A stretch of DNA of 48,747 nt from an uncultured Bacteroidota bacterium (GTDB taxonomy: Bacteria; Bacteroidota; Bacteroidia; Chitinophagales; Chitinophagaceae). Shown in pieces: positions 8,578-16,399 of the stretch (the stretch's first letter is position 1; every line of letters begins with the position of its first letter). A program made the position numbers and the translations under genes. The stretch lies in contig CAMLGR010000014.1 of NCBI GenBank assembly GCA_946479615.1, positions 1 through 48,747 of the forward strand. Reading direction: 5' to 3'. Below the pieces are notes generated by a model that was given only the letters and a program-made list of their open reading frames with translations, did not search any database and had not been told where the DNA came from.

Positions 8578-9530
8578 TGCCCTTTCTTCGTAATACTTTC
8601 TTTTCATGCTTCTTTCTGTTTATCGCCGGCGCCGGCTTTGCCCAGCAGGATTCATTGGACAATGAGCGCCTCGCTAAAATGATCTCTCTTTCCGAAGTGG
8701 TAGTGGGCACCGATATCAATGTGCCGAAATTCATCGACCGTGTCAAGAACGATACGACTTTCTACAAAGCGTTCCGCACCCTGCATATACTGGGCTTTAC
8801 TTCACTCAATGATATTCGCATCAACGATAAAAAAGGGAATCTGAAAGCAGGTATGCAAAGCCGCACGAAACAAAAGCGGGCGGCGGATTGCCGTACCATG
8901 GAAGTAGAAAGCCAAACCACGCAGGGTGATTTCTTTGCTAAAAATGGTAACTATAATTATTATACGGCGGAACTCTATGCCGGGTTGTTTTTTACCAATG
9001 GAAAAATTTGCGGAGAAAACAATATTGTCAAAGGTGTTTCTTTTAATGCCAAAGGCAGGAGTGGGATGGCTAAGAATAAGGAGCAATTGAAAACATTATT
9101 TTTTAACCCCGGTAAAAAGATCCCGGGTATACCTTTTATCGGCAATAAGATCAACATCTTCGATCCCGATGTGGCAGCTTATTATGATTTTTCGATTGAC
9201 CAGGGAGATTATGAAGGAAAATCCTGCTATATATTTTCTATAAAAGCAAAGGAAGATCTGTCAGGCGGGAAAAAGGATAAGATCGTTATCGATAATATGA
9301 TCACCTGGTTCGATGCAAAGACGATGGAAGTGATGGCGCGTAATTATCACCTGAGTTATGATGCCGGTGTGTATGATTTTGATGTGGATATGGAAGTGCA
9401 GATGACCAAATTCGGCGATTACCTCGTTCCCAAACTTCTGCGCTATCATGGCAATTGGGGCGTGATGTTCAAAAAACGGGAACGCGGCGCCTTTACGGCG
9501 ACTTTGTTTGACTTTGAAAAAGAGAATTGA
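8578..9530 (+). CDS. Secreted protein of unknown function
   Basis: From ATG 8578 the protein is 317 aa with a clear signal peptide (MPFLRNTFFSCFFLF, then AGAGFAQQ). After cleavage comes SLSEVVVGTD, which resembles the linker motif seen after CarboxypepD_reg domains in Bacteroidota surface proteins. A region rich in Lys, Asn and aromatics follows, with a C-terminal half of alternating beta strands (ITWFDAKTMEVMARNY, then YLVPKLLRYHGNWG). That half vaguely suggests a LolA-like half-barrel, but I cannot assign a family. It is probably periplasmic or outer-membrane associated. No functional link to def is implied. Confidence 0.75.
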
Positions 9531-9534
9531 TCAG

Positions 9535-9641
9535 GTGTTAGGTGTTAAATAAATCCGCAAAGGTACTTGTTGTAATTTGTAATACGAAAAGATTGATACT
9601 GAATATAAAGATGTAACACACCTAACACTTAAAACTTAATA
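9535..9641. repeat. Palindromic GTGTTAGGTGT element between convergent genes
   Basis: GTGTTAGGTGT (9535-9545) has its exact complement ACACCTAACAC at 9618-9628, and both are followed by TTAAA-rich sequence. It starts 5 bases after one stop codon and runs to the stop of the convergent rluD-type gene, so it may serve as a shared 3' end. A related sequence is at 14515-14568. Confidence 0.6.
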
Positions 9642-9642
9642 T

Positions 9643-10701
9643 CTACCTCGCTGCTGCATATTTCCTCCACCTGTCAATCACTTGCTGAATATCGTCCGGT
9701 AGTTCTGTATCAAAATATAATTCCTTGCCGGTAGCAGGATGTACGAATCCTAATGTCTTGGCATGAAGCGCCTGCCGCGGACAGATCGCAAAGCAATTAT
9801 CTACAAATTGTTTGTATTTGGCATACACCGTTCCTTTCAGGATTTTATCGCCCCCATAAAAGTCATCATTGAATAAGGGATGACCGAGATATTTCATGTG
9901 TACGCGTATCTGGTGTGTACGACCGGTCTCGAGGATACATTGAACGAGTGTGACATAACCAAACCGTTCTATCACTTTATAATGCGTGATCGCTTCTTTA
10001 CCATGATCGCCTTCGGGATAGGCTTCGAATAATTTACGGAAACGCTGGTGACGCCCCACATGCGCGATGATCGTGCCTTCCTCTTCCTGTATATCGCCCC
10101 ATACGAGCGCTACATATTTTCTTTTGATCGTATGATCGAAAAACTGTTTGGCCAAATGACGCATGGCCACATCTGTTTTTGCCATAACGAGTAAGCCGCT
10201 GGTGTTTTTATCGATCCGGTGAACCAGCCCAAAGCGGGGCAGGGTATCTTCAGATAAATCGGGATTGATCTGTTGCAGGTGCCAGGCCGCACCATTCAAT
10301 AAAGTACCGGTATAATTGCCGCTCCCGGGATGCACCACCATGCCCGGTGGTTTATTGATCAGCATAAGATCATTATCCTCGTAGACGATATTGAGCGGGA
10401 TATTTTCCGGCACCACATCCGTTTCGTCGGGGCTCATGTCGGAGTAAACGATCACCTCATCCAGTGCCTTGATCTTATAATTGGGGCGGACTTCCTTCCC
10501 GTTCACCAGTACCATTCCGTTATTGATGCCCTTTTGCAGTTTATTGCGGGTAGCGCCTTCGATCCTGTTCATCAGGTACTTATCTATGCGCAGCGGCTCC
10601 TGGCCTTTGTCGGTTTTAAAACTAAACCGTTCATAAAGCTCGTCACTGCTTTCATTATTATCCTGTTCGTCGGTATTGCCTGTGGGCAACGGCTGTGGCA
10701 T
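9643..10701 (-). CDS. rluD: RluA-family 23S rRNA pseudouridine synthase (RluD-like)
   Basis: The 352-aa protein has an N-terminal S4 RNA-binding domain (LRIDKYLMNRIEGATRN, then NGMVLVNGKEV) and the RluA-type catalytic core. The catalytic Asp is in LVHRIDKNTSGLLVMAKT at about 160, and GRTHQIRVHMKYLGHPLFND follows. This S4-plus-RluA layout is typical of RluD, which modifies helix 69 of 23S rRNA; assignment to RluD rather than RluC rests only on overall similarity. The frame can begin with GTG at 10722, but that codon falls inside a TAnnTTTG box, so I place the start at ATG 10701. It is divergent from lipB and convergent with the secreted-protein gene. Confidence 0.93.
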   Translation of the reverse strand: MPQPLPTGNTDEQDNNESSDELYERFSFKTDKGQEPLRIDKYLMNRIEGATRNKLQKGINNGMVLVNGKEVRPNYKIKALDEVIVYSDMSPDETDVVPENIPLNIVYEDNDLMLINKPPGMVVHPGSGNYTGTLLNGAAWHLQQINPDLSEDTLPRFGLVHRIDKNTSGLLVMAKTDVAMRHLAKQFFDHTIKRKYVALVWGDIQEEEGTIIAHVGRHQRFRKLFEAYPEGDHGKEAITHYKVIERFGYVTLVQCILETGRTHQIRVHMKYLGHPLFNDDFYGGDKILKGTVYAKYKQFVDNCFAICPRQALHAKTLGFVHPATGKELYFDTELPDDIQQVIDRWRKYAAAR

Positions 10702-10721
10702 ATTGATCGTTCTGTTTTGCA

Positions 10722-10729
10722 CAAAGGTA
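10722..10729 (-). promoter_or_regulatory. -7 box for the rluD-type gene
   Basis: The minus strand reads TACCTTTG, a perfect TAnnTTTG, 20 bases before ATG 10701. It includes the alternative GTG start, which argues against that start. Confidence 0.5.
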
Positions 10730-10796
10730 ATGTGTTCGGGAGTAAGACCAGGGAAGACCGCGGAACGGGAAGATTAGAAAACTGTAGAGACTATCT

Positions 10797-10804
10797 TAAA
10801 TTTG
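10797..10804 (+). promoter_or_regulatory. -7 box for lipB
   Basis: TAAATTTG ends 9 bases before the lipB ATG at 10814, predicting a leader of only a few bases. A TTA instead of TTG lies near the -33 position. Confidence 0.45.
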
Positions 10805-10813
10805 CAGATTGAT

Positions 10814-11581
10814 ATGGAGAAACAGGAAGTATTATTCAGGGACCTGGGCACTGTGCCGTATAAAGATGCATGGGATTACCAGGAAGAACTGTTGCAGGAA
10901 AATGTAAAAATAAAAACCCTGCTGCGCACCTATGCGGAAGCGCAGGCGTCTTTTGCCGGGAACCTGTCTTCGAATGAGCCATCGCCGGCGGATAACGGCG
11001 AACTTACCACGCATCATCATCTTCTTTTTGTAGAGCATCCACCCGTATATACATTGGGCAAAAGCGGTAATATAGAAAATGTGTTGCTGAGTGAAGAAAG
11101 CCTGAAAATGCGGGGCATCGATTTCTTTCGCACCAACCGAGGCGGCGATATTACTTTTCATGGCCCTCAACAGATAGTGGGATATCCCATCCTGGATCTG
11201 GAAAAATTCTATACCGATATCGGCCGGTATCTCCGCAATATCGAAGAGATCGTTATTCTTACGTTAGCTGAATATGGCATCAAAGCCGATCGTTCGGCAG
11301 GAGAGACAGGTGTATGGATCGACCCGGATATCCGGGGGAAAGAAAGAAAGATCTGTGCGATCGGTGTACGAAGCAGCCGCTGGATCACCATGCATGGATT
11401 TGCACTGAATGTAAATACCAACCTGGATTATTTTGAAATGATCATTCCGTGTGGCATACAGGGAAAACAGGTTACTTCACTGGAAAAAGAGTTGGGAAGA
11501 AAAATTGATATGGAAGAAGTGAAGAGAAAGCTGAAAAAGAATTTTGAACGGGTGTTTGAAGTGGAGTTGAAGGAAATTTAG
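10814..11581 (+). CDS. lipB: Lipoyl(octanoyl) transferase LipB
   Basis: LipB (255 aa) moves octanoyl groups from acyl carrier protein to lipoyl domains, the first step of lipoate synthesis. The signatures are EHPPVYTLGKSG, RGGDITFHGPQQIVGYP (about 109-125), the catalytic Lys in RKICAIGVRSSRW (about 178) and the catalytic Cys in IPCGIQGKQV (about 212). The segment between the N-terminal helix and EHPPVYTLG is longer than in E. coli and low in complexity (SSNEPSPADNGELTTHHH). An in-frame TTG at 10802 is part of the promoter box, so I use ATG 10814. lipA is not in the window. The last codons lie in a perfect 19-bp palindrome. Confidence 0.97.
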   Translation: MEKQEVLFRDLGTVPYKDAWDYQEELLQENVKIKTLLRTYAEAQASFAGNLSSNEPSPADNGELTTHHHLLFVEHPPVYTLGKSGNIENVLLSEESLKMRGIDFFRTNRGGDITFHGPQQIVGYPILDLEKFYTDIGRYLRNIEEIVILTLAEYGIKADRSAGETGVWIDPDIRGKERKICAIGVRSSRWITMHGFALNVNTNLDYFEMIIPCGIQGKQVTSLEKELGRKIDMEEVKRKLKKNFERVFEVELKEI

Positions 11582-11637
11582 AATTATGAATGAAGAAGAT
11601 GATGGGGACCGTTAACGCCATTCATAATTCTAAATTT
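11574..11637. terminator. Perfect 19-bp hairpin between convergent genes
   Basis: Bases 11574-11592 are exactly complementary to 11619-11637 (core GAATTATGAATG / CATTCATAATTC), with a 26-base loop. The left arm contains the lipB stop codon and the right arm ends next to the stop of the convergent gene. It is a plausible bidirectional 3'-end structure, although without a long T run. Confidence 0.6.
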
Positions 11638-12390
11638 TCAAAACTCTTTCGGCAGATAAAACCGGTTCTTATCTTTCAGTACATTATTCTCATACAATTC
11701 AAACTTGAACCAGCCGGCATGATAAAAATTGGATTTATCGATCTTGAAATTTTTTTCCTTGATATCTTTTAGCTCAAACAAAAACTCCTCGCGAAGTGTA
11801 TAGAATTTGATATCATATTTCATATCGGTTCCTTCAGGCAGGTTGATCCGCACATAACCATCTTTCAATGTATACACGAATTTCGAAGGCACCCATGTTT
11901 CATTTTTAGGTTTATTGGGATTGCTGACAACAGGACCTGTTGCAATACTATCACCGCCCAGGGTTTGCACCAGGCTGGGATTATCGGCGCGGATCATTGT
12001 CATTTTGCGGATAGCCGTGATACTGGTATCGCCACCTTTTATCACGGTGTCGAGTATTGGTCTCTTGGTATTGCTGAAAATAAAAACGCCTTTATCGAGT
12101 AAAATATAAAGACGATAGAACATATTCCCGTTCTGTGCCTTGGTATCCAGATATCCGTTCTCTGGCAACATGGGGTCCTGTACCGAAAGAATGGTCTTGA
12201 AATTTTTAAGACTGTCGAATGAACGTTGTATGCTGATCCCTTTAACGATTTCGAAATTATTGTGCCAGCCGATCACGATCCTGTTATTACCAACATTGCG
12301 CACGGAGAAAGCAGGAAGGGTATCCTGGGCAGAGGAGCCATAGCCCGCGAGGAGGAAAACAATAAGGTAAAACGGGACCAGTTTTTTCAT
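11638..12390 (-). CDS. Secreted protein of unknown function, possibly FN3-like N-terminus
   Basis: The 250-aa product starts at ATG 12390 with a signal peptide (MKKLVPFYLIVFLLAGYG, then SSAQ). A longer frame to 12438 would bury that signal peptide. Mature residues (FSVRNVGNNRIVIGWHN, then ISIQRSFDSLKNFKTI) resemble a fibronectin-type-III strand pattern: W in strand B, then a subject-aligned strand C. The C-terminal half has further beta strands (DGYVRINLPEGTDMKYDI, then EFLFELKDIKEKNF). I recognise no enzyme motif. It lies 71 bp downstream of the PLP enzyme gene on the same strand and may be cotranscribed, but no functional link is visible. Confidence 0.7.
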   Translation of the reverse strand: MKKLVPFYLIVFLLAGYGSSAQDTLPAFSVRNVGNNRIVIGWHNNFEIVKGISIQRSFDSLKNFKTILSVQDPMLPENGYLDTKAQNGNMFYRLYILLDKGVFIFSNTKRPILDTVIKGGDTSITAIRKMTMIRADNPSLVQTLGGDSIATGPVVSNPNKPKNETWVPSKFVYTLKDGYVRINLPEGTDMKYDIKFYTLREEFLFELKDIKEKNFKIDKSNFYHAGWFKFELYENNVLKDKNRFYLPKEF

Positions 12391-12461
12391 AATAAGGAAA
12401 CGAACAAGGACATGGATTCTTTTATGCCTCTCAAACAAAGATAATACACAGCCTTTATAAA

Positions 12462-13352
12462 TCAGAACATTAACGTTCCTTTATGCAGTGATGTATTTCC
12501 CTGCAAACCTCCGCTATGAATGACCAATATTTTACTATCCCGCGGGAAGTAATCTTTCTCTGCCAGGTCCTTTATTGCATAAAATAGTTTACCCGTATAA
12601 ACAAAATCAGAAGGAATGCCGGTTTGCCGGTAGAAATCATTCATAAACTGCAGAAGGCGCGGTTCATATTTGGCATAGCCACCGAAATGGTAATCGTGAA
12701 ATAATTGCCAGCGTCCGGAAGGGGAATTTTTTGCAGCAACAAGTGTTTGGACAAGCTCTTCCAGTTGTTTATTGTTTTTCATTACGCTGATACCAGTGAC
12801 TGGCTGATCATGGCTGGCATTGATCAACCCTGCCATCATCGTGCCGGTACCACAGGCGCAACAGAAATGAGTGAAATCGTTTTTATACTGGTCTATGATT
12901 GTGGCAGCACCCCTGGCGCCTGGCTCACCATAGCCACCCTCATTGATAAGGTATTCATCACCGGCAAGATATTCCGCCGGTAATTTTTTATCACGATACT
13001 CTTCCCGCGAAACAAAGATCAATCGCATACCCAGTTCTTTTGCCTGTAACAGGGTGGATGACCAGGCAGATGGTTCTTCACCGCGTATGATCCCGGTCGA
13101 CCGCAACCCGTTTGCCTGGCAGATGGCGGCGGTGGCAAGGATATGATTGGACCAGGCGCCACCGAATGTGACGATTTCTTTTTTATGCTGCGCGATAGCT
13201 TCTTCGATATAATACCGGAGCTTATACCATTTATTACCTGAGATCAGGGGGTGTATTTTATCAAGACGCAATACGTGTACGTTCAACCTGTTTTGGTAAT
13301 AAGCGGAAATATTATCGGATGTAATATTTGAAGGTATAAGTGGAGGTAACAC
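12462..13352 (-). CDS. PLP-dependent ACC deaminase / D-cysteine desulfhydrase family enzyme
   Basis: The 296-aa protein belongs to the tryptophan-synthase-beta-like (fold type II) PLP enzymes related to 1-aminocyclopropane-1-carboxylate deaminase and D-cysteine desulfhydrase. The PLP lysine is Lys41 in ISGNKWYKLRYY. The phosphate and substrate motif FGGAWSNH follows, and a Gly-rich CGTGTMMAGL loop cups the PLP phosphate. The Ser in SNH corresponds to the nucleophilic position. The true substrate cannot be decided from sequence, and a D-amino acid is as likely as ACC. The start is GTG at 13352, because no ATG lies near the N-terminus. A 45-bp hairpin element lies just upstream. Confidence 0.9.
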   Translation of the reverse strand: MLPPLIPSNITSDNISAYYQNRLNVHVLRLDKIHPLISGNKWYKLRYYIEEAIAQHKKEIVTFGGAWSNHILATAAICQANGLRSTGIIRGEEPSAWSSTLLQAKELGMRLIFVSREEYRDKKLPAEYLAGDEYLINEGGYGEPGARGAATIIDQYKNDFTHFCCACGTGTMMAGLINASHDQPVTGISVMKNNKQLEELVQTLVAAKNSPSGRWQLFHDYHFGGYAKYEPRLLQFMNDFYRQTGIPSDFVYTGKLFYAIKDLAEKDYFPRDSKILVIHSGGLQGNTSLHKGTLMF

Positions 13353-13361
13353 CCTGCTAAA

Positions 13362-13477
13362 ATAAGAAATGAGAAATAATAAATAAGGAATAAGGAATGA
13401 GAAAGTGGCGGCCTGCTTTTACAGGCTTCCTTACTTTCACATTCCTTATTCCTTATTTATTATTTCTCATTTCTTAT
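13362..13477. repeat. Near-perfect 45-bp hairpin element, copy 1
   Basis: Bases 13362-13406 and 13433-13477 are inverted repeats with a single mismatch over 45 positions, rich in AATAAGGAATAAGG. The 26-base loop contains its own small stem (GCCTG/CAGGC) followed by TTCCTTAC. It fills the divergent gap between the PLP enzyme and the nucleotidyltransferase. A partly decayed relative is at 42188-42288. Confidence 0.85.
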
Positions 13478-13520
13478 CTCTATTCTTTCTTAAATTCGTG
13501 CCTCAAATTATACAACCCAT

Positions 13521-14417
13521 ATGGATGCAACATTGGTGATTTTAGCGGCCGGTATGGCCAGTCGTTACGGTAGCATGAAACAAATCCAGGGATTTGGCCC
13601 TGGTGGCGAAACGATCATGGATTATTCTATTTACGACGCGATACGCGCAGGCTTTACAAAAGTGGCTTTTATCATCCGCCGCGAATTTGCCGAGGATTTC
13701 AAGACCATTTTTGAACCCAAGCTCAAAGGAAAGGTGGCGATCGAATACGTATACCAGGATCTCGATGCGTTTACAGAAGGTATGCAGATACCGGCTGACC
13801 GCAAGAAACCGTGGGGAACGGCTCATGCGGTTTTATGTGCTATGGATGCGGTAAAAGAACCATTCGCCGTTATCAATGCCGATGATTTCTATGGCAAGAA
13901 TGCATTTGAAAATGCCTATGATTTCCTGAAGAATGATTGCACGGAAAATAACTACGCCATTGTAGGCTATGACCTGTTAAGGACATTATCTGATTATGGT
14001 ACGGTCAACAGGGGCGTATGTACACTGGATAACCTGGGCAACCTTGTTTCCATCACAGAGCGGATCAATATTGCAAAGAAAGACGGGCACATCATCTGCG
14101 ATGACGGACTGGAGCCGAAAGAATTGCCGCTGGATACAAGGGTATCAATGAACTTCTGGTGCTTCCATCCTTCATTTTTCAGTTACACCCAACAGGTATT
14201 TCGCGAGTTCCTGCAAAATCATGGACAGGAACCCAAATCAGAATTTTTTATACCTATCGTAGCCGACCGCTTTATCAAAGAAGGTGGCCGCGTGGAAGTG
14301 GTGCCTACCACTTCTTCCTGGTTTGGTGTTACCTATAAAGAAGATGCGCCTTTTGTAGAGAAGAGTTTGAATGAACTGATCAGCAAAGGAGAATATCCTT
14401 CGAGATTGTGGAGCTAG
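13521..14417 (+). CDS. Sugar-phosphate nucleotidyltransferase
   Basis: The 298-aa protein is a GT-A fold nucleotidyltransferase: VILAAGMASRYGSMKQ (about 6-21) is the G-x-G-x-R-x-x-x-x-K NTP-binding signature and INADDFYG (about 117-124) is the metal-binding aspartate motif. Such enzymes couple NTPs to sugar 1-phosphates to make NDP-sugars. The sugar and base cannot be deduced, and there is no left-handed helix domain as in GlmU or GlgC. A TAAATTCG sequence about 25 bp upstream is one base off the -7 consensus. The gene is convergent with the protease gene, and a 17-bp hairpin separates them. Confidence 0.9.
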   Translation: MDATLVILAAGMASRYGSMKQIQGFGPGGETIMDYSIYDAIRAGFTKVAFIIRREFAEDFKTIFEPKLKGKVAIEYVYQDLDAFTEGMQIPADRKKPWGTAHAVLCAMDAVKEPFAVINADDFYGKNAFENAYDFLKNDCTENNYAIVGYDLLRTLSDYGTVNRGVCTLDNLGNLVSITERINIAKKDGHIICDDGLEPKELPLDTRVSMNFWCFHPSFFSYTQQVFREFLQNHGQEPKSEFFIPIVADRFIKEGGRVEVVPTTSSWFGVTYKEDAPFVEKSLNELISKGEYPSRLWS

Positions 14418-14521
14418 AAAATATAAAATGCAGAATGTAAAATCTAAAATGTAAAAGGAGAAAAATCCTTTATTACTCATCACTGTAAGTATTTACTTAC
14501 ATTATTATTTTCACACCTAAC

Positions 14522-14568
14522 ATTTAACACTTAAAACCTGACACCTGTCCGGGTTTTAAGTGTTAAAT
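14522..14568. terminator. Bidirectional hairpin between convergent genes (TAACACTTAAAACC family)
   Basis: ATTTAACACTTAAAACC (14522-14538) is the exact complement of 14552-14568, a 17-bp stem with a 13-base loop. It ends 6 bases before the stop of the minus-strand protease gene. The adjacent sequence (ACACCTAACATTTAACAC) resembles the palindrome at 9535-9641. A smaller GTAAGT/ACTTAC hairpin lies at 14485-14500. Confidence 0.7.
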
Positions 14569-14574
14569 AATTTC

Positions 14575-15687
14575 TTAATTCACTTTCACCATAAACACAT
14601 AATCTTCTACTTTCTTAACCTGCTGCGAACGGTTCAGGCCCGCAATAGAAGATTTGGCGTTCAGTTTTATGCGCTGGTAAGCCGTATCTTTTTTCATTTC
14701 ATCGAGTGCACGGTAAATATGTTTGGCCTGGAGGGCAAAAACCACGCCTTCTGCTGCCATTTCCCTTGTACTTAAGATGCCGACGACTTCGCCATTATGA
14801 TTCAACACAGGGCCGCCGCTGTTACCTGGATTCGCTGCAATAGCGATCTGGCAACTAAGCGTATCTCCTTCATAACCGGTACGGGCACTCAAATATCCTT
14901 CTCCATATACGATTTCATCACGAGGGTAACCGAGAGTAAAAACGGGCTCAGCCAGGTCGGTGGTTGATTTGCTGATGGCATAAGGCAAAATGCCTAATGG
15001 TTTGAAATTGACATCGGCGATCTTCAGGATGGCGATATCTTTCTCTACATCTTCATAGGCAAGTACTGCATTGTAGGCAACACCTGTTTTATCCTGTACG
15101 GCTATATTGCGGGCGTTCTTTACTACGTGGGCATTAGTAACGAGTAATCCTTTGCCATCGATCAGAAATCCTGATCCGCCCGACTTATAAGGTATGGCAG
15201 GATCGATGGTCATTTTATTCTGCAGGGTATTCACTACCGTTTTCTGGTTGCGTTGTTCCTGTTTTACGATTTGAATATCGCGGCTCAGTTCCTGCAACTT
15301 GCTATTATCAGGTTTCGGGGAGACGGACCATACCAGCCCGCTGATGAGTAAGGCGGTAATGCCGGCGATCGAAGCGGCAATAGCGGTCACTCTTTTGTAT
15401 TTATTCCACAGGTATACTACGCGAGCGCCTCCTTTCAGCCTGTCGGCATGGATTGTTCCGTTTTCTGCGAGATCGGTATGTACATCGTTCAGGGTGGAAC
15501 GGAATTTCTGCCATTCTCCGAAACGATTCATTTGCTGAAGGAAAAGGGTATGTTCTACTACCAACTGATCGATCTCACTATTTGTTTTGCGCAGGTTTTC
15601 AAAATGCAGGCGTTCATCCGGGTTCATCTCTCCACTGATGTACCGTTCTACCGCGTCGAGGATCATGATATCGTTGTTCTCATTCAT
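14575..15687 (-). CDS. Membrane-anchored trypsin-like serine protease with anti-sigma-like N-terminus
   Basis: The 370-aa protein has three parts. Residues 1 to about 95 are cytoplasmic and helical, beginning DAVERYISGEMNPDERLHF, the look of Bacteroidota anti-sigma N-termini but without a zinc-binding His/Cys set. One membrane helix lies at about 98-118 (AIAASIAGITALLISG). The periplasmic domain is a chymotrypsin-fold protease with His in LVTNAHVV (about 185), Asp in EKDIAILKI (about 217) and Ser in NPGNSGGPVL (about 287). No PDZ domain is present, unlike DegP/HtrA. Its ATG overlaps the TGA of the upstream ECF sigma gene (TGATG), so the two are translationally coupled. I infer an envelope-stress module in which this protein controls the sigma factor. 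Confidence 0.88.
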   Translation of the reverse strand: MNENNDIMILDAVERYISGEMNPDERLHFENLRKTNSEIDQLVVEHTLFLQQMNRFGEWQKFRSTLNDVHTDLAENGTIHADRLKGGARVVYLWNKYKRVTAIAASIAGITALLISGLVWSVSPKPDNSKLQELSRDIQIVKQEQRNQKTVVNTLQNKMTIDPAIPYKSGGSGFLIDGKGLLVTNAHVVKNARNIAVQDKTGVAYNAVLAYEDVEKDIAILKIADVNFKPLGILPYAISKSTTDLAEPVFTLGYPRDEIVYGEGYLSARTGYEGDTLSCQIAIAANPGNSGGPVLNHNGEVVGILSTREMAAEGVVFALQAKHIYRALDEMKKDTAYQRIKLNAKSSIAGLNRSQQVKKVEDYVFMVKVN

Positions 15688-16256
15688 CACTTATTCCCGT
15701 TTTTATAATGAGTAAAAAATATTTTCTTTAACCGCATCAGGCACTTGTACTTCTGGGTCTTGGCGTTTTCGGCGTTGGTATATCCAAACCCTGAAGCGAT
15801 CTCCTGCATATTCTTTTTCTGGATATAAAATGCTTCCAGCAGGCTTTTGCAGGGTTCGCCCAATCCCAGGATGGCTTTTTCCATCATTCCGTACTCCAGG
15901 TCCCTTTTTGTATGTTCCTCCACATCTTCCTCTACATGCACAATATTCTCTGTATTGACGATCTCACCGGTAAAACGGCGGGATTGCTGTAATTTCTTTA
16001 ACCAGACGCGCCGGGCCACCGAATAGATGTATGTTTTGATCTGGCAATGAAGCTCAAAATTGCCCGACCGGGCTTTTTCATAGAGTACGATCATGGCTTC
16101 CTGGAATACATCCCTGGCATCGTCCGCACTACCGTTATTGTTGATTATCAGGGACTGAACCATGCTATAGTTCTCCTTATAGATCGTCTCAACGGTCTTT
16201 TTATCGTTTTTGGCTAATCCTTGCAGTAAGACTTTTTCGTTGTTCTCTTGTTTCAA
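15687..16256 (-). CDS. ECF-type RNA polymerase sigma factor
   Basis: The 189-aa product has sigma region 2 (about 22-95, including NNGSADDARDVFQEAMIVLYEKA and IYSVARRVWLKKL) and a region 4 helix-turn-helix (about 130-182, QKKNMQEIASGFGYTNAENAKTQKYKC). The WxxxxxR and LTD-like details differ from SigW-type ECFs but fit the Bacteroidota ECF group. The start is TTG at 16256, preceded 4 bases away by AGGA, one of the few Shine-Dalgarno-like sites here; no ATG is available without losing region 2. It overlaps the protease/anti-sigma-like gene by the TGATG junction and is divergent from a small lipoprotein gene with which it shares a palindromic upstream motif. Confidence 0.92.
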   Translation of the reverse strand: MKQENNEKVLLQGLAKNDKKTVETIYKENYSMVQSLIINNNGSADDARDVFQEAMIVLYEKARSGNFELHCQIKTYIYSVARRVWLKKLQQSRRFTGEIVNTENIVHVEEDVEEHTKRDLEYGMMEKAILGLGEPCKSLLEAFYIQKKNMQEIASGFGYTNAENAKTQKYKCLMRLKKIFFTHYKNGNK

Positions 16257-16289
16257 TCTTCCTTTATTTAATACAATTTTTTAAAAATA

Positions 16290-16336
16290 GTAACCCTATC
16301 CCAGCCTGAAAAAAAAACTTTAAAATTCAGGGTTAC
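16290..16336. promoter_or_regulatory. Symmetrical motif in the divergent sigma/lipoprotein promoter region
   Basis: GTAACCCT (16290-16297) and AGGGTTAC (16329-16336) form an exact 8-bp inverted repeat 31 bases apart. Each transcription direction therefore reads AGGGTTAC followed by a T-rich stretch (CTTTT on the plus strand, TATTTTT on the minus strand). The sites could be a shared operator or matched promoter elements for the divergent genes. Confidence 0.4.
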
Positions 16337-16399
16337 CTTTTCCCCGTACGGGTATAAACATTGAAATATTTCATAAAATCAAAAAAAACTCACAACATC

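Noticed and set aside
13362..13477. CRISPR-like or tandem repeat array
   Set aside because: The repeated AATAAGGAATAAGG units form one inverted repeat, not evenly spaced direct repeats with unique spacers.
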